From NCBI RefSeq assembly GCF_014646155.1, contig NZ_BMMX01000005.1:124001-188000 (forward strand): 64,000 bases of DNA, in the 5' to 3' direction. The stretch is from Mangrovihabitans endophyticus. GTDB lineage: Bacteria; Actinomycetota; Actinomycetes; Mycobacteriales; Micromonosporaceae. The notes below the pieces were generated by a model. That model was not told the origin of the DNA, made no database searches, and was given only the letters and a program-made list of their open reading frames with translations. Every line of letters starts with the position of its first letter. The first letter of the stretch is position 1. Both the position numbers and the translations under genes were made by a program. This document shows positions 26,101 through 33,412 of this stretch, piece after piece.

Positions 26101-26664
26101 ATGAGCGAGCCCGGCAGGAGCGAGCCCGGCATGGACGTGGCGGAGGCGGCGCGGCAGTGGCTGCGTGACCGCGGCGCGCAGGAGATCCCGCACGCCGGCG
26201 GCAGCCTGTACGACCACCTCGGCCGGGTGCACGACCGGCTGCGCGACCTGGGCGCCGGGCCCGATCTGCGGCTCGCCGGCCTGACCCACGCGGCCTACGG
26301 CACCGACGGCTTCGCCACCGCGCTGCTCGACGTGGCGCACCGCGACCGGTTGCGCCGGCTCGTGGGCGAACCCGCGGAGGCCATCGTCTATCGCTACGGC
26401 GGCTGCGACCGGGGGCACACGTGGCGGGCGCTGTCGCGCACCGGGCAGATCCGCAGCCGGTTCACTCAGACGGTGGAAGCGCCGACCGCGGCCCAACTGC
26501 GTGCCTTCGTCGACCTCAGCATCGTCAACGAACTGGATGTGGCCCTGCACGACCCCGCCATCGCGCGAGAACACGGCGACTATTTCCGGTCGGTGTTCGG
26601 GAGCTGGGCGGTGTTGGCCAGCCCCGCCGTGATCATGGACGCCCGCCGGGTGCTGACCTTCTGA
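26101..26664 (+). CDS. DUF6817 domain protein (HD-like)
   Basis: 187 aa from ATG 26101. It matches the DUF6817 pattern: IPHAGGSLYDHLGRVHDRLR, LRLAGLTHAAYGTDGF and LRAFVDLSIVNELD. The paired His/Asp residues recall HD-type metal hydrolases, but the substrate is unknown. It is separated from the methyltransferase gene by 71 bases that hold its own promoter. It converges with the phospholipase gene 33 bases downstream. Confidence 0.75.
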   Translation: MSEPGRSEPGMDVAEAARQWLRDRGAQEIPHAGGSLYDHLGRVHDRLRDLGAGPDLRLAGLTHAAYGTDGFATALLDVAHRDRLRRLVGEPAEAIVYRYGGCDRGHTWRALSRTGQIRSRFTQTVEAPTAAQLRAFVDLSIVNELDVALHDPAIAREHGDYFRSVFGSWAVLASPAVIMDARRVLTF

Positions 26665-26697
26665 ACGGCCCGGCCGTCCGAACCGGCCCGCCGCCGG

Positions 26698-28278
26698 TCA
26701 CCAGCGGTCGGCGCGCCGATCCCGCCACGGCCGGCCATCCGGGTCATACATCAGCCGGTACGCCGGTGCGGCCCACCATCGCTGATACCACGGCAACTGC
26801 CGGGTCTCATGCGGCACCAGACGCCCGGGTGGTCGGGGGCCGGTGCGCCCGCCGCGGTGCCAGTCGCGCAGCGCCTCGGCGCTGCGCGTGACCGCCTCGA
26901 TCGCGGTGCCCGGATCGACCAGGTCCTTGTCGTCGTCGCCGCGGTCCAGGTGCTCGCGCATCAGCGACAGGCGCAGGTCGCGGGCGAAGACGCGGGCGCC
27001 GTCGCCCAGCCCGGCCGGGTCGGCCGGTGCCCGCTCGTCGCGGGTGTCGTCGAGGATCGCGCACGCCAGTTCGCTGTCGTGGGTCCACGACCGGCGGTTG
27101 AAGTTGTCACTGCCCACGCAGCACCACACGTCGTCGATCACGCACACCTTGGCGTGCACATAGACCGGGGTGCCCTCGTGGTTCTCCACGTCGAACACGT
27201 GCACCCGACCCGGGGCGGCCATCGTGCACAGGTCGATCGCCTTCTGGCGGCCGATCTGGTTGGGCGGCAGCGCGAACCGTCCGTCCACGTCCGGGTGGCG
27301 CGGCACCACCGCGATCAGGTGCAGGTCGTCCTGGGCGCGCAGGGCGTCGGCGAACAGCCGGGCCACCTCGGCCGACCACAAGTATTGGTCCTCCAGGTAG
27401 ATCAGCCGCCGGGCACGCCGGATGGTCTTGGTGTAGCCACGGGCGATGGTCTGCTCGCCGAGCGGGGCGAACTGGTACGGCGGACGCATCGCCGGGTAGG
27501 TGCGCAGCACCTGGACGTTCAGCGGACCGCATGCGGGCGGGTCGGCCGGCCGCTCGGGCAACGTGTCGGCGCTCATGTCGGCGCCCTTGAGCTTGTCCTC
27601 GACGGTGGCGATCGGCCCGTGCTGCACCAGGTCGGTCGGGTCGCGCCAGCGTTCCCGGAACGTCAGGTCCAGCAGGCCGACGACCGGACCGCGCAAGGCG
27701 AGCTGCACGTCGTGCCACGGCGGGTTCGGCCCGTACGCCTCGGCCATCCGGATCGGCTGCGGGTCGCCGTGGTGGTCGGCGTCGTCGCGGCGGCTGTGGC
27801 ACAGGTCGATACCGCCGGCGAACGCCACGTCCAGCTCGGGCCGGCCGGGGTGGCGCAGCACGACCAGCTTCTGGTGGTGTGAGCCGCCACGCCGTACGCG
27901 CTGGTCCAGCAGCACCTCGCCGCCCGCGTCGCGCACTTTCTCGCTGAGATTGCGGTTCTCTTCCTCGCTGTATTCCAGCTTGTCCAGGTGTGAGCGCCAG
28001 AGCAGGCCCTTCACCACGACGCCGCGCTCGGCCGCGTCGGCGAACAACTCGGACACGGTCGGACCGTCGTCGCGCATCCGTTCGTCCGGGTCGCCCCGCC
28101 AGTCGGTGAAGAACAGGTGGTCGCCGGCCCGCAGCCGATGCACTTCGTTCACCAGGCAGTCGAAGTACGTTTTTCCGTGAATAAGCGGTTGGGCGGTGTT
28201 TCCGGAGGACCATATGGGTAACCCGGAGTCAGCGTTGTCCCGCTCCTGCTCGATCAGGAACCAATCCTGCAGGTGCAC
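26698..28278 (-). CDS. Phospholipase D-family protein
   Basis: About 526 aa. Two HKD motifs define the superfamily: GGSHHQKLVVL with a later Asp, and VYVHAKVCVIDDVWCCVGSD with NFNRRSWTHDSE. The first motif reads HxK but its spacing to Asp is longer than usual. There is no signal peptide, so the enzyme is cytoplasmic or peripheral. I chose GTG 28278, which lies six bases after GGGAGG; a TTG at 28284 touches that site. The C-terminus ends in a Trp/Tyr-rich WYQRWWAAPAYRLMYD segment that could contact membranes. Confidence 0.87.
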   Translation of the reverse strand: MHLQDWFLIEQERDNADSGLPIWSSGNTAQPLIHGKTYFDCLVNEVHRLRAGDHLFFTDWRGDPDERMRDDGPTVSELFADAAERGVVVKGLLWRSHLDKLEYSEEENRNLSEKVRDAGGEVLLDQRVRRGGSHHQKLVVLRHPGRPELDVAFAGGIDLCHSRRDDADHHGDPQPIRMAEAYGPNPPWHDVQLALRGPVVGLLDLTFRERWRDPTDLVQHGPIATVEDKLKGADMSADTLPERPADPPACGPLNVQVLRTYPAMRPPYQFAPLGEQTIARGYTKTIRRARRLIYLEDQYLWSAEVARLFADALRAQDDLHLIAVVPRHPDVDGRFALPPNQIGRQKAIDLCTMAAPGRVHVFDVENHEGTPVYVHAKVCVIDDVWCCVGSDNFNRRSWTHDSELACAILDDTRDERAPADPAGLGDGARVFARDLRLSLMREHLDRGDDDKDLVDPGTAIEAVTRSAEALRDWHRGGRTGPRPPGRLVPHETRQLPWYQRWWAAPAYRLMYDPDGRPWRDRRADRW

Positions 28279-28379
28279 GGGCAACCTCCCTGGTCGGCGA
28301 CGGTCTCACGGTAGGCCCGCCGGCCGGAGTCCGCACCCCGACGCCGTCCCGCTGTCGCACCCCTCACGGAGGACCCCCG

Positions 28380-28508
28380 ATGAGCTCCGAGCCGCTGACC
28401 CCCGCCGTTGCCGCCGCCGACACCGCCGCCTCCGCCGAGAAGGGCTTGCTCATCGCCATGCTCGTGATGGTGCTGGCCGGCGTCGGAGCCATGCTGTTCC
28501 TGTTCTGA
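28380..28508 (+). CDS. 42-aa single-helix membrane protein
   Basis: A small gene with a good ribosome binding site (GGAGG, seven bases before ATG 28380). The product has an Ala/Pro-rich acidic start (MSSEPLTPAVAAAD) and one hydrophobic helix (LLIAMLVMVLAGVGAMLFLF) that reaches the C-terminus. It is divergent from the phospholipase D gene with a 101-base spacer. The function is unknown; the shape resembles small tail-anchored regulators. Confidence 0.65.
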   Translation: MSSEPLTPAVAAADTAASAEKGLLIAMLVMVLAGVGAMLFLF

Positions 28509-28521
28509 GGGCCGTTGACGC

Positions 28522-29352
28522 TCAGCCGGTGTGCGGGATGCGGCCCGCCGGGATCACGCCCAGCCGGCCCTTCTGGTAGTCCTCGAACGCCTGCACCAGT
28601 TCCGCCCGGGTGTTCATCACGAACGGACCGTAGTGCGCCACCGGCTCCCGGATCGGTTGCCCTCCCATGACGAACAACTCCATTGCGGGCACGTTGGCGT
28701 CTTGGGAGGCGTCCGCCTCCACCCGGATGGCGTCCCCGGAGCCGTGCACCACGAGCTGGCCGACGTGCACCGGCTGCTGCCGCGGCCCCACCGTGCCGCG
28801 CCCGGCCAGCACGTAGACCAGCGCGTTGTGGTCGCGTGGCCAGGGCAGGTCCAGGCGTGCCCCGGGTTGCAGGCTCACGTGCGCCAGGTTGATCGGGGTG
28901 TGCGTGGACCCCGGCCCGCTCCGCCCGCCGACCTCACCGGCGATCACCCGGATCAGGCCGCCGCCGTCCGGCGTGGTGAGCAGCGCCGCCGCGCGGCCCC
29001 GGATGTCCTGGTATTTCGGGGCGATCATCTTGGCCGCGCGCGGCAGGTTCACCCAGAGCTGCAGTCCGTGGAACAGCCCGCCGCTGGCGACCAGGTGCTC
29101 CGGCGGCGTCTCGATGTGCAGGATGCCCTCGCCGGCGGTCATCCACTGGGTGTCGCCGTCGGTGATGGTGCCGCCGCCGCCCTGCGAGTCCTGGTGGTCC
29201 ATGATCCCGTCGATCGGTGGATGAACGGGTCCAACTCGGTCAGCGGCACACCCGCGAATGAGCCGGTGCACCGGCCGGACGGTGGTGGTGGCGGGGTCCA
29301 GCCGCGGCAACCGCGGCAGGACCAGGACGTCGTCGACGGTGATGGCAGGCAT
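28522..29352 (-). CDS. Pirin-family protein, degenerate metal-binding domain
   Basis: 276 aa. Most of the protein is a clear pirin: GGGTITDGDTQWMTAG, FHGLQLWVNLPRAAKM, IRVIAGEVGG and YGPFVMNTRAELVQAFEDYQ. Near residues 31-50 the reading frame changes. The neighbouring frame encodes FAGVPLTELDPFIH, the normal pirin sequence, while the gene's frame reads RGCAADRVGPVHPP. About 30 residues that normally carry the HPHRGFE metal ligands are absent before IDGIMDHQDS. The ORF stays open, but the cupin iron site is lost, so this is probably a non-functional or repurposed copy. It starts two bases after the MarR stop. Confidence 0.8.
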   Translation of the reverse strand: MPAITVDDVLVLPRLPRLDPATTTVRPVHRLIRGCAADRVGPVHPPIDGIMDHQDSQGGGGTITDGDTQWMTAGEGILHIETPPEHLVASGGLFHGLQLWVNLPRAAKMIAPKYQDIRGRAAALLTTPDGGGLIRVIAGEVGGRSGPGSTHTPINLAHVSLQPGARLDLPWPRDHNALVYVLAGRGTVGPRQQPVHVGQLVVHGSGDAIRVEADASQDANVPAMELFVMGGQPIREPVAHYGPFVMNTRAELVQAFEDYQKGRLGVIPAGRIPHTG

Positions 29353-29353
29353 G

Positions 29354-29797
29354 TCAGGCCTTCCTGATCTTGGTGAACGCGCGGGCGATCACGGCAAGTT
29401 CCTCGGGGTCGAGGTGATCGATGAAGCTCTCCCGGACGGTGGTCAGGTGCAGCGGCGCGGCCCGGACCAGCTCGGCCATGCCCGCGTCGGTGAGCATCGC
29501 CTCCTGGCCGCGGCCGTCCTGCGGGCAGGACTGCTTGCGGACCAGGCCGCGCTTGACCATCGAGGCGATCTGGTAGGTGATCCGGCTGGGGGAGAAGACG
29601 AGCCGGCCGGCCAGCTCGCCCATGCGGAGGCGGCGGTCCGGCGCCTCGGAGAGCACCACCATCACGTGGTAGTCGGCCATGCTGAGCCCGGTCGCCGCGC
29701 GCAGTTCGTCCTCCAGGCGGGTGTGCAGCGCCCAACTGCTCTCCACGTAGGCCCGCCAGCAGGTCTGCTCCACGTCGGTCAACGGTCGGCTCACCAC
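29354..29797 (-). CDS. MarR-family transcriptional regulator
   Basis: 147 aa from GTG 29797. It has a winged helix-turn-helix with GLSMADYHVMVVLSEAP, RMGELAGRLVFSPSRITYQI and VRKQSCPQDGRGQEAMLT (wing). It is immediately upstream of the pirin gene, in the same operon, as is common for MarR regulators of quinone- or oxidant-responsive genes. A 12-bp near-palindrome lies 15 bases upstream of its start and may be its operator. A divergent GNAT gene shares the region. Confidence 0.88.
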   Translation of the reverse strand: MVSRPLTDVEQTCWRAYVESSWALHTRLEDELRAATGLSMADYHVMVVLSEAPDRRLRMGELAGRLVFSPSRITYQIASMVKRGLVRKQSCPQDGRGQEAMLTDAGMAELVRAAPLHLTTVRESFIDHLDPEELAVIARAFTKIRKA

Positions 29798-29811
29798 GCC
29801 AGAATAGTTCC

Positions 29812-29823
29812 TTCAAATCTGAA
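29812..29823. promoter_or_regulatory. Candidate MarR operator
   Basis: TTCAAATCTGAA is a palindrome with one mismatched pair (ideal TTCAAATTTGAA), a typical MarR-box shape. It is the most A/T-rich spot in the 67-base space between marR and the GNAT gene. A TATTCT three bases before the marR start could be its -10. Confidence 0.45.
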
Positions 29824-29851
29824 ATACCAGTGACGGCCGTCTCCGATCGAC

Positions 29852-29857
29852 TACGGT
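29852..29857 (+). promoter_or_regulatory. -10 element for leaderless GNAT transcript
   Basis: TACGGT is followed by seven bases and then GTG 29865. No ribosome binding site is visible, which supports GTG 29865 rather than GTG 29856 as the start. Confidence 0.5.
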
Positions 29858-29864
29858 GCGGGAC

Positions 29865-30425
29865 GTGGAGCCGCTGACGACATCCCGGTTGGTGCTGCGC
29901 GAGTTCGTCCACGACGACCACGCCGCGGTGCACGCGTACGCCTCCGATCCCGACGTTGCCAAGTTCATTGATTGGGGACCCAACACCCCGGCCGAGACCA
30001 CCTTCTTCCTCGACATGGTCATCGCCGCGGCGTCCGCGTCGCCACGCATCCGGTACGCGCTGGCGGCCGAGCATGCCGGCGCCGTGATCGGCGCCGTGGA
30101 ACTGCGCGTCGAGGAGGCGGCCCACCGGCGCGGCTCGATGGGGTACGTGTTCGCCCGGCCCACGTGGGGGCAGGGGCTGGCCACCGAGGCCGCCGGGGCC
30201 GTGCTGGGCTTCGCCTTCGACCACCTCGGTCTGCACAAGGTCAGTGCCACCTGCGACCCGCACAATTCCGGGTCTGTCCGGGTGCTGGAGAAGATCGGCA
30301 TGTCCCGGGAGGGCCATCTGCGCGACCACTTCCTCGTCCATGGCCGGTGGCGTGATCGGTTGCTGTGGGCCGCGGTGCGGCCGGCGGACGGGAGCGAACG
30401 CCTGCAGAGGGTCGAGCAGCGGTGA
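29865..30425 (+). CDS. GNAT-family acetyltransferase (RimJ/RimL-like)
   Basis: 186 aa. It is a GNAT fold of the ribosomal-protein or small-molecule acetyltransferase type: LTTSRLVLREFVHDDHAAV, IGAVELRVEE, the acetyl-CoA site PTWGQGLATEAAGAVLGFAF and the C-terminal CDPHNSGSVRVLEKIGMSRE. The substrate is unknown. Its stop overlaps the GTG of the epimerase gene, so the two are co-translated. It is divergent from marR-pirin. Confidence 0.88.
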   Translation: MEPLTTSRLVLREFVHDDHAAVHAYASDPDVAKFIDWGPNTPAETTFFLDMVIAAASASPRIRYALAAEHAGAVIGAVELRVEEAAHRRGSMGYVFARPTWGQGLATEAAGAVLGFAFDHLGLHKVSATCDPHNSGSVRVLEKIGMSREGHLRDHFLVHGRWRDRLLWAAVRPADGSERLQRVEQR

Positions 30426-31282
30426 ACCGGGTACTGGTCACCGGGGCCGCCGGGTTGATCGGCGGTGCCGTGCTGGACCTGCTCGCGCACCGGGGTGTCG
30501 CGGCCACCGCGCTGGTGCTCGACGATCCCGGCCGGAAGTTGCGCGCCGACCGGGTCGTGGTGGGCGACGCCGGCGATCCCGAGGTGGTGGACCGGGCGCT
30601 GCGCGACGCCGACGCGGTGATCCATCTGGCCGCCATTGCGACGCCCACCCGCGACCCGGGCGAGCGGGTGTTCGGCGGCAACACGCTGGCCACGTTCACC
30701 GTGCTCGACCACGCCGGGCGAGCCGGGATCCGGCGCGCGGCGATCGCCAGCAGCTACGCCATCTGCGGGCTGCCGTTCGCGCGCGTCCCGCTGACCATGC
30801 CGTACCTGCCGGTGGACACCGCGCTGCCACTGCAGATCACCGACCCGTACGCGCTGTCCAAGAGCGCCGACGAAGGCACCGCCGCGATGGCCGTCCGGTG
30901 TTACGGCATGTCGGTGGTGGCGCTGCGGCTGCCGTTCGTCGGCACGCCCGAGGGGCGGCTGTGCGAGATGGTGCGGCGCTTCACCGACGACCCGGGCCGG
31001 GGTGCCGCCGAGGTGTGGAGTTATCTGGACGCCCGGGACGCCGCGCGGGCGCTGCTCGCCGCCCTCGACCCGGCCGAGCGCGGCTGTCACGTGGTCTACG
31101 TCGCGGCCCGCGAGACGCTCTCCCCGTACCCGACGCAGGCGCTGCTGGACCGGTACCACCCGGACGTGCCCCGGCCGGTGTTCACCGGCCGGACCGTGCC
31201 GATCGACCTGGACCCGGCGCTGCGCCTGCTCGGCTTCACCGCCGAGCACGTCCTGCCGATCGAGGAGAGGGAACTGCCGTGA
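30422..31282 (+). CDS. NAD-dependent epimerase/dehydratase
   Basis: 286 aa from GTG 30422 (GTGA overlap with the GNAT gene). It is an extended SDR: VLVTGAAGLIGGAVLDLLAH (NAD site), AVIHLAAIATPT, SSYAICG and DPYALSKSADEG with the YxxxK pair. It is probably a sugar-nucleotide or related epimerase; the substrate cannot be read. No other sugar genes are close, and the GNAT partner suggests a small metabolite-modifying pair. It converges with the Clp N-domain gene 13 bases away. Confidence 0.85.
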   Translation: MNRVLVTGAAGLIGGAVLDLLAHRGVAATALVLDDPGRKLRADRVVVGDAGDPEVVDRALRDADAVIHLAAIATPTRDPGERVFGGNTLATFTVLDHAGRAGIRRAAIASSYAICGLPFARVPLTMPYLPVDTALPLQITDPYALSKSADEGTAAMAVRCYGMSVVALRLPFVGTPEGRLCEMVRRFTDDPGRGAAEVWSYLDARDAARALLAALDPAERGCHVVYVAARETLSPYPTQALLDRYHPDVPRPVFTGRTVPIDLDPALRLLGFTAEHVLPIEERELP

Positions 31283-31295
31283 CGAGCCCGGCCGG

Positions 31296-31904
31296 TCATG
31301 CCGCGCGGTCGCGCAGCGAGGCGGTGAGGTCGGCGCGGAGCCGGTCGAAGTCCACGCCCGCGTCCGCCAGGATGGCCGCGGCCATGCCGTCGCCCTCACG
31401 CAGGACGCCCAGCAGGATGTGCTCGGCGGCGATGTACTTGTGCTTCAGCCGGATCGCCTCGCGCAGCGAGAGCTCAAGCACCTTCTTGGCGCGGGGCGAG
31501 AACGGTATGTGTCCTGCGGAGAAGAGCCGGGCCATCGGGCCGCGCCGGGGCGGCTCGGCGTCGCGGGGCAGCCGCAGGGCGCCGGGCCCGAAGTTCTCCT
31601 CGATAGCGCTGCGCACCGCGTCCAGGTCGATGCCGATCGACCGCAGCGCGGCGGCGTCCTCGGCGTCGGTGTCCGCGGGCGGCGGGGTCTGCTGATCCGG
31701 TGTGGCCCGGCGGATGATTTCGGCGCGCACGCTGCGCGCGTCCACCCCGGCGTCGCGCACCAGCGCGGCGATCGGCCCGGTCTCGTCGGCGAGCATGGCG
31801 AGCAGCACGTGCTGCGTGCCGATGGGGGACTGGCCCAGGTCCCGTGCCTCGGCCTGGGCGCGGATCACCGCGTCGCGGGCCGGTTGGGTGAAACGCTCGA
31901 ACAT
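31296..31904 (-). CDS. Clp N-terminal domain protein (no ATPase)
   Basis: 202 aa with two Clp_N repeats: FERFTQPARDAVIRAQAEAR with IGTQHVLLAML, and FSPRAKKVLELSLREA with IAAEHILLGVLREGDG. This is the substrate/adaptor-binding domain of ClpC, but there are no Walker motifs or AAA+ domains. It may modulate ClpC by binding adaptors or substrates. It starts one base after a small HTH gene (with RBS GGGAGG), in a two-gene operon under the promoter at 32149-32177. Confidence 0.85.
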   Translation of the reverse strand: MFERFTQPARDAVIRAQAEARDLGQSPIGTQHVLLAMLADETGPIAALVRDAGVDARSVRAEIIRRATPDQQTPPPADTDAEDAAALRSIGIDLDAVRSAIEENFGPGALRLPRDAEPPRRGPMARLFSAGHIPFSPRAKKVLELSLREAIRLKHKYIAAEHILLGVLREGDGMAAAILADAGVDFDRLRADLTASLRDRAA

Positions 31905-31905
31905 G

Positions 31906-32142
31906 TCAGTCCTCCCGTGGATCTTTCATCGGCATCCGGCTCGCGTGCTTCTTGTGAACGCCCTGGCGGGTCACCTCGAGTGCGTCGGCGATCTCCTGCC
32001 AGGACCAGCCGTTGCGGCGGGCGTTGGCCACCTGCAGGTGCTCAAGGCCCTCCAGCAGGCGGCGCAGGGCGACCACCGCGCGCAGGCCCACCCGGGGGTC
32101 GGCGCTGCCGGCGGCGGCGGCCAGGTCGGTGGCTTCGGTCAT
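31906..32142 (-). CDS. Small helix-turn-helix regulator
   Basis: 78 aa. The HTH is in the C-terminal half: NARRNGWSWQEIADALEVTRQGVHKKHASR, a sigma-70 region 4-like turn with recognition helix VTRQGVHKKH. The gene appears to be leaderless: ATG 32142 lies six bases after a TAGGTT -10. Two perfect inverted repeats flank and overlap its promoter, so autoregulation of this operon with the Clp N-domain gene is likely. Confidence 0.82.
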   Translation of the reverse strand: MTEATDLAAAAGSADPRVGLRAVVALRRLLEGLEHLQVANARRNGWSWQEIADALEVTRQGVHKKHASRMPMKDPRED

Positions 32143-32145
32143 GAC

Positions 32146-32161
32146 GTCAACCTACGTTGAC
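32146..32161. promoter_or_regulatory. Operator 1 (GTCAAC-N4-GTTGAC)
   Basis: A perfect inverted repeat GTCAAC-CTAC-GTTGAC covers the -10 and the start region of the HTH gene. It is identical in form to operator 2, and their centres are 27 bases apart. It is the likely binding site of the HTH protein itself. Confidence 0.7.
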
Positions 32162-32177
32162 AGGGAGGGGATGTCAA
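32149..32177 (-). promoter_or_regulatory. Strong promoter of the HTH-ClpN operon
   Basis: On the minus strand TTGACA (32177-32172), a 17-base spacer and TAGGTT (32154-32149) are followed six bases later by ATG 32142. This is a near-consensus promoter giving a leaderless mRNA. Confidence 0.75.
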
Positions 32178-32188
32178 CTCCAGTTGAC
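32173..32188. promoter_or_regulatory. Operator 2 (GTCAAC-N4-GTTGAC)
   Basis: A perfect inverted repeat GTCAAC-TCCA-GTTGAC covers the -35 element. The half sites are identical to those of operator 1. Confidence 0.7.
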
Positions 32189-32200
32189 GGATGGGTGGAA

Positions 32201-32238
32201 AAGAAGGGGGCCGGCCCCAGCGGGCCGGCCCCCTTCTT
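32201..32238 (-). terminator. Rho-independent terminator after DUF3072 gene
   Basis: A perfect 17-bp stem (32201-32217 with 32222-32238, rich in GGGGGCCGGCCC) and a four-base loop. Read on the minus strand it is followed by TTTTCC. It ends the DUF3072 transcript and shields the neighbouring operator region. Confidence 0.85.
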
Positions 32239-32256
32239 GTCAGGCGGTGGGTGTCG

Positions 32257-32478
32257 TCAGTTGCCGCGGCCGGTCTTCTCCTGCAACTCGTCGATCATGC
32301 GGGAGGCGTCCGCCTTGCTCAGGTCGTCCGGCACGTCCTCGTGGGCCTCCTCGGCCAGCGTGTGCAGGTATGACTCCTGGGCGCCGGTGGCCGGCTGCGC
32401 ACCGGTCGTCCAGTCCTCCGGGTCCTTGATCGTGTTCGAGCCGGGGTTGCCGGAGACCTTCGGATTGGGGCTGCTCAT
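32257..32478 (-). CDS. DUF3072 protein
   Basis: 73 aa from ATG 32478, with AAAGG nine bases upstream. It is a small hydrophilic protein with the DUF3072 core: DPEDWTTGAQPATGAQESYL, then LAEEAHEDVPDDLSKADASR and MIDELQEKTGRG. The function is unknown. A perfect 12-bp palindrome GACACCGGTGTC lies at 32510-32521 in its upstream region. A strong terminator follows 18 bases after its stop. Confidence 0.8.
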   Translation of the reverse strand: MSSPNPKVSGNPGSNTIKDPEDWTTGAQPATGAQESYLHTLAEEAHEDVPDDLSKADASRMIDELQEKTGRGN

Positions 32479-32540
32479 GGCTCTGGCCTTTCGCTCCGTC
32501 GGGGATGCCGACACCGGTGTCGTTTCGTACACCCGTTCTG

Positions 32541-33323
32541 CTACCCCGGGAAGGTCAGTTCCATTCCGGCGATGTCGCTGAAGGCTAGGGTCAGTTCCAC
32601 CGGCTGGGTGGACGGGGCGGTCACCGCGAACGCCGCGCCGAACGGGTCGCGCAACTCGGCATAGCTGCCGATGCCCATGTCGGTCGGCTCGACGACGACC
32701 CGGCCGCCCAGGCGCATCGCGTTCTCCACCGCGGCGTCGCAGTCGGCCACCTGGAACGAGCACCGCCACCAGGCGGTGCGCCCGCCCGGCGCGATCCCGG
32801 CCATGGCGTTGTGTGCCGCGGTCAGCCACTCGCCGCGCCCGCCGTGGCTGCCCACCTCGTCGCGCAGCGTCCAGCCGCACGCGCGGCCGTAGAACTCCGC
32901 CGCCGCCTGCGGGTCCGCGGTCAGCAGCTCGGGCCAGGCCATGGTGCCCGGCTCGCCGCCCACCTGGGTGCCCGCGAAGTCGCCGGGCTGCCACAGCCCC
33001 AGCACCGCACCGGACGGATCGGACACGATCGCGCCCTGGCCGCCGTGCCCGTCGGTGGGGCCGCTCAGGCATCGCCCACCGGCGGCCGCGAACTGGTGTA
33101 CCGAGGCGCCCAGGTCCTCGACGGACAGATAGGTCACCCATCCGGCCGGACGACCCGGCCGCGCCCGGGTCAGGCCCGCCGCCGCGCGCCCGTCCAGCTT
33201 GAATCGGTCGCCGGCCGGTTCCCAGCCGAACAGGGACGCATAGAAATCCTGCGCCCGGCCGGGGTCTGCGCTCGCCAGCTCGACCCAGCAGGGTGTCGAG
33301 GGCGCGAAGCCTCTGATCCGCAT
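32541..33323 (-). CDS. VOC-family protein, two glyoxalase-like modules
   Basis: About 260 aa from ATG 33323 (MRIRGFAPSTPCWVELAS), which lies seven bases after GGAG; ATG 33335 is an alternative. It has two vicinal-oxygen-chelate modules: DPGRAQDFYASLFGWEP with IVSDPSGAVLGLWQPGDF, and DPQAAAEFYGRACGWTLRDE with ELRDPFGAAFAV. Such double-VOC proteins in actinomycetes often have no known substrate; some confer antibiotic binding or act as dioxygenase-like proteins. Confidence 0.85.
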   Translation of the reverse strand: MRIRGFAPSTPCWVELASADPGRAQDFYASLFGWEPAGDRFKLDGRAAAGLTRARPGRPAGWVTYLSVEDLGASVHQFAAAGGRCLSGPTDGHGGQGAIVSDPSGAVLGLWQPGDFAGTQVGGEPGTMAWPELLTADPQAAAEFYGRACGWTLRDEVGSHGGRGEWLTAAHNAMAGIAPGGRTAWWRCSFQVADCDAAVENAMRLGGRVVVEPTDMGIGSYAELRDPFGAAFAVTAPSTQPVELTLAFSDIAGMELTFPG

Positions 33324-33412
33324 GTGCCGCTCCATGGTGGACGTAGCTGATTGCCGAACACCTTACGCGAATAAATACGCTCCGCCACCACCACGGGGTT
33401 CAATGTCGCAAA

